Source of the DNA: Tritrichomonas foetus
Lineage: Eukaryota > Parabasalia > Tritrichomonadida > Tritrichomonadidae
DNA: 64,000 bases
Assembly: GCA_001839685.1 (NCBI GenBank)
Contig: MLAK01001370.1
Coordinates: forward strand, 1-64,000
Direction: 5' to 3'
Below are positions 59,176 through 64,000 of the stretch, piece by piece. Position 1 is the first letter of the stretch. Every line of letters begins with the position of its first letter. The translations under genes were made by a program, and so were the position numbers. The notes beneath the pieces were generated by a model. It saw only the letters and a program-made list of their open reading frames with translations. It had not been told where the DNA came from and ran no database searches.

Positions 59176-59781
59176 TAATTATGAGTATATTTGGTTGATC
59201 ATTGAAAACAAAGTTTGACAGTAAAGAAATAATATCTTAGATTTATCTCGAGATATAAATATTTTATTTCTATTTGACAATATATATTTAAGATTAGTGT
59301 TAATATTGGTTTCACATTAATAAAAGCTAGGAATTTCGTCATGATCTAATACCAAATATTATCTATTCTTGATATTGATACTCAAAAGCATAAATTGGAA
59401 GATTCTATTTAAGTCAGTAAAATTGAAATGTCAGTTTTTTAAATATTTACATATCTCCACAATATTGATCAGAACTCATTTTTCCATATCAATGATTTAT
59501 CTGTTTTAAATTCTGCAAAATTCACAAATATTACATATTAATTACATTTTACTATGTTGGACAACCAGAGCATTGATTGCAAAATGTGCAGAATAAATTT
59601 AGAACATAAAAATCAAGAGGGTTTTTCTCATAAGATTATTTCCTGAGTTATACTGATTCATCTTCGTATGATTTTTCATCATTTCTGTTTATTCACGTGA
59701 AAAGCAATACCCCATATTTGAATACTTTATGATGCACGTTTGAAATAAATTCTTACGTTAGAAAAAAATTATTTCACGAAA
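59176..59781. other. Divergent intergenic region
   Basis: About 600 bases of AT-rich sequence between the OTU-like and enkurin genes. A 30-codon plus-strand frame with a C-K-M-C motif lies near 59553-59645 but is too short to call. Just before the enkurin ATG is a TTTCACGA, a partial initiator match. Confidence 0.4.
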
Positions 59782-60366
59782 ATGGAAGCCAAACTTCGAT
59801 ATCGAAAAGAACTTCAGTCTGCAGGAGTAAAGAAGAAGACCACCATAGGTGCAAAACCCAAAAAGGCTGACCCAAAGCCACCTGCTGAACCAATAAATAA
59901 AATCGATATCACTCATTCGGCACCCAAAGAGATTCCAAAAGCATATGGAGCTCCTCGTATTGATTTTGTTCAAAGAAATATCGATCAAGCTGCCAATCAG
60001 AAGAGTCGTGCGAAAGTTGATAAAGGCCCGAATCGTAAAGAACGAATTGTGGGCCGAACACACGCTCCTGGTGAGATTCCACGTTATTATACACAGCGGG
60101 CATATGAAATGGATAGCTCCAAGTATGAAAGTAATGAGCCACAATGTCCACCAGGAATGCGACTTCTTTCAGAAGAAGAAAAAGAAGAAGCAATTTTGGA
60201 TTTGACAGAACAAAAATTAGAAATTGAATCAACGCTTGGAAGGGCTCCATTAAGAATAGAGTCTCCACAGCTTCAACGTCAACAAAGAATGCTGGAACAG
60301 CAGTTGAAAGATATTGAATCATCATTAGAGCAACTCAAAAAGAAATATGTGTTTGTTCCTGAGTAA
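59782..60366 (+). CDS. ENKUR: Enkurin-domain axonemal protein
   Basis: This 194-residue protein is enkurin-like. Enkurin is a microtubule inner protein of axonemal doublets and an adaptor in sperm flagella. The enkurin domain occupies the C-terminal half: C-P-P-G-M-R-L-L-S-E-E-E-K near residue 125 (family 'G..LLPEEER'), then a helix L-T-E-Q-K-L-E-I-E, R-Q-Q-R-M-L-E-Q-Q-L-K-D-I-E and the closing Y-V-F-V-P-E. The N-terminal half is basic and Pro-rich. Length is at the short end of the family. The trichomonad flagellum is the expected location. ATG at 59782. Confidence 0.9.
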   Translation: MEAKLRYRKELQSAGVKKKTTIGAKPKKADPKPPAEPINKIDITHSAPKEIPKAYGAPRIDFVQRNIDQAANQKSRAKVDKGPNRKERIVGRTHAPGEIPRYYTQRAYEMDSSKYESNEPQCPPGMRLLSEEEKEEAILDLTEQKLEIESTLGRAPLRIESPQLQRQQRMLEQQLKDIESSLEQLKKKYVFVPE

Positions 60367-60790
60367 AAAAAAAGTTTTTTCTAATTCTCTTAATATAAAT
60401 GCTTCACGTACTTCATTATATTATACTTGATTAATATTGTTTCTCAATTGTTTCTCAGTTATCTTTGATTTGATAAAAAGTGGAGGCTTCAGAGAGAGAC
60501 TTCATTTATTGCAGTTGTAAATATATTTATTTCAATAAACTTGAAAAGATAGATATTTTGGTTTAAAAGGTTTCCAATTTGGCAACATAATGCTAATTTT
60601 AATGACACAAATAATGCTTCAAAATGTATAAGCTATTGTAAGGCTGTCTTAAAAAAGCACGAGAATCGTACATTTAGATGTTATTTAATCATGTTTCTTT
60701 AGCAGCCTCAAAGAATTTTATCTTTTCATTTTCCATGGTATTGAACAATTTTTTTCCGAAATAAACTCGTTACTTTTCATATTGTGAAAA
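60367..60790. other. Intergenic between enkurin and the PIERCE-like gene
   Basis: About 420 bases. A plus-strand frame of about 50 codons (after a TAG near 60551) is open but has no ATG at its start and is not called. No repeat or RNA signal was noticed. Confidence 0.4.
60777..60782 (+). promoter_or_regulatory. Initiator-like element of the PIERCE-like gene
   Basis: TCATAT fits the initiator pattern and lies 8 bases before the ATG at 60791, giving a leader of about 12 bases. By motif only. Confidence 0.5.
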
Positions 60791-61096
60791 ATGGCAAGGT
60801 TGTTGCCTGGACAACTCCCCAATGAAACTGAAGATGACTACATGGAGCGTTTGATGCACCGTGTTGATGAAAAAATCAGTCAAGAATCACAGCATGTTCC
60901 CGAGCGCTTTTCGGAAATCACTCGAGCACCAACACTAAATCTTGAACACCCAACATTTAGAACAACAAATCATGATTATGGAATGATGCCACTTTCTCAG
61001 TATGAGCGACCAACTGAGTATCATACTGTATCAAGACGTTTTACCGAAAAAGAACACCTTGGAGCTAATTTTGAAGGTGCAAACTTCAATGTTTAA
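60791..61096 (+). CDS. PIERCE-like axonemal microtubule inner protein
   Basis: The 101-residue protein resembles PIERCE1/C9orf116, a microtubule inner protein of ciliary doublets. The key block near residues 53-83 reads H-P-T-F-R-T-T-N-H-D-Y-G, then R-P-T-E-Y and R-R-F-T-E, matching the family's 'P.YRT.N..YG...P.......P..Y.......F' arrangement. The N-terminal 40 residues are acidic and helical. It lies 425 bases after the enkurin gene on the same strand, which fits an axonemal pair. The match is by motif spacing in a short protein, so confidence is moderate. Confidence 0.55.
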   Translation: MARLLPGQLPNETEDDYMERLMHRVDEKISQESQHVPERFSEITRAPTLNLEHPTFRTTNHDYGMMPLSQYERPTEYHTVSRRFTEKEHLGANFEGANFNV

Positions 61097-62426
61097 ATGT
61101 AGTATTATCAAATTATCTAATATTGTCACAATGAATCTGTTAATATAATTATAATTACACAGAATTTTTTTAATAAATAAAGAAATATCCATTTTACAAT
61201 TGAAATTGATGTATACTTACAATGAAGCATATAATTTGCTTTTATAATATATTATTCGTAGGAACAAATAAGGTTGTTTTGGTCATTTTAACAGATATAT
61301 TCATGTTATTGTTGGATACCTCATTGAAGTGATCATCGAAAAAGAATTTTCATCGGTTTTCAATTGTTGCTTTTTTGCAACTTGATATGCATTGAATTAA
61401 TTTTCAATTTGTAGCTTTTGTGAATTTTAATTATCTCATAATTTTATTTTCTTAGAAAAAGGGCATGCATTATTGATATTATTGAATTTGCAATAACTTG
61501 GGTTGAGTTTCATTTATTGTAGAAATGAATATGTGAGAATATATTTAAAAAAACGAGTGAGCATGTAATACATGATATGCATTTATTCATAAAATTTATA
61601 AATGGTATTTAGTTGAAAAAATCATATTCTCAACTTATTTAAATCGCATTGTCCAGGATACTGAAGAAAAGAAATTAAGTTTGTGGTTATTGTATCTATT
61701 TAATCAGTTTTATTCTCGAACTAATAGAAGCTTCTTTTCACATAAATTTTTTCCTGTTAATTAAAAACTATGGATACTTAAGTATTTGTGTATTGGAGAG
61801 ATAAATGATAAATGATAAATTTATAATCACAATAAGAATCTGATGGATTAAGATTTTTTTTTCTCGATGATGGAAAGGATTTTTCTGACCACATTAGATC
61901 GAAACACCTTAATTACCTTTTAGTGAATTTTAGCACCATATATATAAATCATCCAGCAAGGCATGATGTTTCACATCTTTTTGAAAAGTGTAGAATTAGC
62001 CCCATGTGTCAAAATCAAAAATTAAGTTATTCACAAAAATAAAGTTTGAAAATTTTGGCTGCGTTCCAACCAAATTCCAATATTCCTGCCAAGCATAAAC
62101 AATTGATGCATTCAAAAAATAATTTGCATACAAAAGGAATCCATTTTTTCAATGAGGTTTTGTGAGAATAAAATAAATCTATGAATTTTTTTTAGCGTTA
62201 TGACATTTTCCGAAATTTGATAATATCATCGTTGATCATATATTATTATAAATATTTAAATATAATTAGTGATATATTAATAATAAAATCAATCTATGCT
62301 TCTCCTAGAAAATTTATAAAAACGAACTACTTTTGTGAGAAATGAAATAATCATATGAATTTTTCAATGAAGAAAGCAGAAAAAATTTTAAATCTAAATT
62401 TTGAATATTTTCAAAAATCTGTCAGT
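61097..62426. other. AT-rich intergenic region
   Basis: About 1.3 kb with no recognised gene. Short minus-strand open stretches occur near 61990-62110 but none starts with a supported ATG. No repeat, hairpin or RNA gene was noticed. Confidence 0.4.
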
Positions 62427-62432
62427 TCATTT
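62427..62432 (+). promoter_or_regulatory. Initiator-like element of the Myb gene
   Basis: TCATTT begins a block that matches the classical trichomonad initiator TCAYTWYTCATTA closely over 13 bases, ending immediately before the ATG at 62440. The predicted leader is about 11 bases. It also argues for the 62440 start over the longer TTG-started frame. Confidence 0.7.
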
Positions 62433-62439
62433 TCTCATC

Positions 62440-63303
62440 ATGTTTCCTGAATATTCCACATTTTCTGGATTTCATAACTCATCATATGGAACACAGTATA
62501 ATCATATTCCACAATATCCTACTCAGCAACATAATCCGATCTTCACTCCTGAAAATAATGTCAACATTTCATCCTATGTTCCTAATCAGGCTTTAATGTT
62601 TAGAAATAATTTAACCCAAATAGCTAAACTCAGAAATCGTTTTTCTAAAGAAGAAGACGATTATCTGAAATATTTGGTTGAAGTTGAATATGCGAATAAT
62701 CATTCAAAAATCACTTTGAATGAAGAACCGAATTGGAATGAAATTTCTGCTAAAATGTTCAATAGAACAGCAAGGCAATGTCGTGAGCGTTATCGAAATT
62801 ATCTTCAACCTGGAATTTGTAATGGTCCATGGTCTCAAGAAGAGGAAGAATTGCTTCAACAAAAGTATCGTGAAATTGGCCCACAATGGTCTAAAATGGC
62901 AAAATTTTTCCCGAACAGAAGTGATGTGAATATAAAGAATCACTATACTTGTCTCTTAAATCGTCAATCACGTATCAATTTTATCAACTCTTTTTCTTCA
63001 TCACACTCTTCTGATTCGTCTTCTTCTTCTCTTAGTTCATCACCTGTTGACACTCGTAGAAAGTCATCATTTGAACAAACAACAAGAAATGGTTCACAGT
63101 CTCAATCAATTTCTTCATTGAATATTACATCTACACATAATAATGATAATAATGAAAATATGAAAAATGAAGAAGGTGATAAAAAGACTGGTTTTGAAGA
63201 TTTTATTGATTTCGATGATTTCTTCACCCAAAATCAAATGGATGAAAATAGCTTCAATGAAGAAGAACTTTTTGTTGATCCCTTTTATCAATTTGAATAT
63301 TAA
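62440..63303 (+). CDS. R2R3 Myb DNA-binding protein
   Basis: This 287-residue protein has two Myb repeats. R2 (about residues 63-123) shows F-S-K-E-E-D-D and a later C-R-E-R-Y-R-N-Y-L; R3 (about 127-176) shows G-P-W-S-Q-E-E-E-E-L-L, W-S-K-M-A-K-F-F-P-N-R and I-K-N-H-Y. These are the tryptophan-rich helix-turn-helix units that bind DNA. R2 is lengthened by a loop. The C-terminal part is Ser-rich then acidic and may be an activation region. Trichomonads have many Myb proteins, some of which bind initiator or other promoter motifs. Confidence 0.95.
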   Translation: MFPEYSTFSGFHNSSYGTQYNHIPQYPTQQHNPIFTPENNVNISSYVPNQALMFRNNLTQIAKLRNRFSKEEDDYLKYLVEVEYANNHSKITLNEEPNWNEISAKMFNRTARQCRERYRNYLQPGICNGPWSQEEEELLQQKYREIGPQWSKMAKFFPNRSDVNIKNHYTCLLNRQSRINFINSFSSSHSSDSSSSSLSSSPVDTRRKSSFEQTTRNGSQSQSISSLNITSTHNNDNNENMKNEEGDKKTGFEDFIDFDDFFTQNQMDENSFNEEELFVDPFYQFEY

Positions 63304-63307
63304 TGGA

Positions 63308-63688
63308 TTAATATCCAAAATAAAATATAGAGAATAGAAAATAGAATAGAAACTTAACGAATAGAGAAAATAGATTATTATGGACTTTTCTTCCTAATGA
63401 TTTCATTCGTTTTGGATCAAATGTTTTCATGATTTCATTAAGAATCGGCTTATTGTTTGGAAAGAGGCGTGCTTTAGATGCCATCATGAATTGTTCAGCA
63501 CAGAAATAAACATCACTATTAACAGTAAAAGTACTTGGTTGCCATTGTGAGAAACATGCAGTACTCTGTACATCTTTGGAATCATCAGGTTTCCAAAAGT
63601 ACACAAACTTAAATCTTTTCCCTTCTGACCATGCATTTTTCAAATCATTCAATGTATATATTCCAGCAGTAGTTGGTATCTCTGTCAT
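63308..63688 (-). pseudogene. NADAR-family (YbiA-like) gene truncated at its C-terminus
   Basis: The ATG-started frame encodes 126 residues. The N-terminal part matches NADAR/YbiA proteins: F-S-Q-W-Q-P-S-T-F, Y-F-C-A-E-Q-F-M-M-A-S-K-A-R-L-F and K-S-L-G-R-K-V. NADAR proteins clean up toxic ribose-linked metabolites or ADP-ribose derivatives. After K-S-L-G-R-K-V the frame becomes low-complexity (F, L, Y) and stops 4 bases from the stop of the facing Myb gene, so the second half of the fold is missing. The truncation looks like a deletion at the Myb 3' boundary. It may be a dead copy. Confidence 0.8.
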
Positions 63689-64000
63689 TACAAGATCAAA
63701 TTATTGAGAGGTGGCAATTAATAGTGAGCTCAATATAACTGTTTGATCATTCATAGAATTGTTGTCAATATTCTTGATCAACATTAACTTTTTGAATAGT
63801 TTGCATAAAATTTTGAATAAATATCAGAAAAATGAATTTTATTCCAATTTTTTAATCTGAGAAATATTTCACAGATGATAATTTTCCGACTTAACTAAAT
63901 TCAATATGTAACATCATTAAATATAATGATTGAGAATATTTTTATTTCATTAATAATCAAAAATCTTAAATAGAGTATAATTCCTATAATAAATTATTAA
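63689..64000. other. Intergenic to the window end
   Basis: About 310 bases of AT-rich sequence upstream of the NADAR frame. No gene or repeat was found. The window ends inside it. Confidence 0.5.

Noticed and set aside
1..64000. Introns with the trichomonad ACTAACACACAG 3' motif
   Set aside because: No copy of the motif was noticed on either strand, and the large genes read through without breaks.
1..64000. tRNA, rRNA or CRISPR
   Set aside because: No T-loop pattern, rRNA-like block or regularly spaced repeat was seen by eye; a covariance search was not possible.

Overview
The window looks like a chromosome fragment from a parabasalid protist, most likely a trichomonad of the Tritrichomonas/Trichomonas type. 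It is AT-rich and carries dense, apparently intronless genes on both strands. Several genes have an initiator-like TCA(C/T)(T/A) element only 7 to 40 bases upstream of the ATG. The families are typical of these flagellates: a BspA-like leucine-rich repeat protein, an initiator-binding-domain-like protein, an R2R3 Myb protein, very long HEAT/BEACH and USP-like proteins, and flagellar (enkurin/PIERCE-like) proteins. No rRNA, tRNA, CRISPR array, operon or bacterial signal was recognised. The species call is inference from gene content.

Layout. 0-10 kb: a PP2A B56-type regulatory subunit and a 2,365-residue BEACH/WD40 protein ending in a FYVE-like zinc finger. 10-16 kb: an exostosin-like glycosyltransferase that lacks an ATG, a BspA-like LRR protein, an HP1-like protein (chromo plus chromo-shadow) with a Gln/Asn-rich tail, and a divergent profilin. 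16-18.1 kb: a complete pogo/Tigger-like DNA transposon with perfect 37-bp terminal inverted repeats and TA target duplication. 18-30 kb: a SAPS/PP6R-like subunit, several trichomonad-type unknown proteins, a RasGAP-like protein, decayed coding fragments, and a 42-residue candidate Tom22-like hydrogenosomal tail-anchored protein. 30-39 kb: a 1,684-residue Gln-rich repeat protein, a tail-anchored unknown, an initiator-binding-domain-like protein and an ORMDL homologue. 39-44 kb: a VPS33 gene interrupted by one in-frame TAA, a class I methyltransferase of the EEF1AKMT4/METTL13 type and a reticulon-like membrane protein. 44-46.2 kb: two 14-3-3 genes forming 838-bp inverted-repeat arms. 46-64 kb: coiled-coil proteins, a QRICH2/DUF4795-like protein, a 2,261-residue USP-like protein that appears catalytically dead and is tail-anchored, an OTU-like cysteine-protease candidate with a hexapeptide repeat, enkurin, a PIERCE-like axonemal protein, a Myb protein and a truncated NADAR gene.

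The genes do not form an operon. Recurring themes are phosphatase and small-GTPase signalling (B56, SAPS, 14-3-3, RasGAP), endomembrane traffic and lipid control (BEACH, VPS33, ORMDL, reticulon), transcription and chromatin (HP1-like, IBD-like, Myb) and the axoneme (QRICH2-like, enkurin, PIERCE-like). Signs of recent change are also common: a transposon, a near-perfect gene palindrome, a nonsense codon in VPS33, a lost start codon and a truncated NADAR domain. Some of these could be assembly or base-call errors, since ambiguous bases (n) occur at several places.
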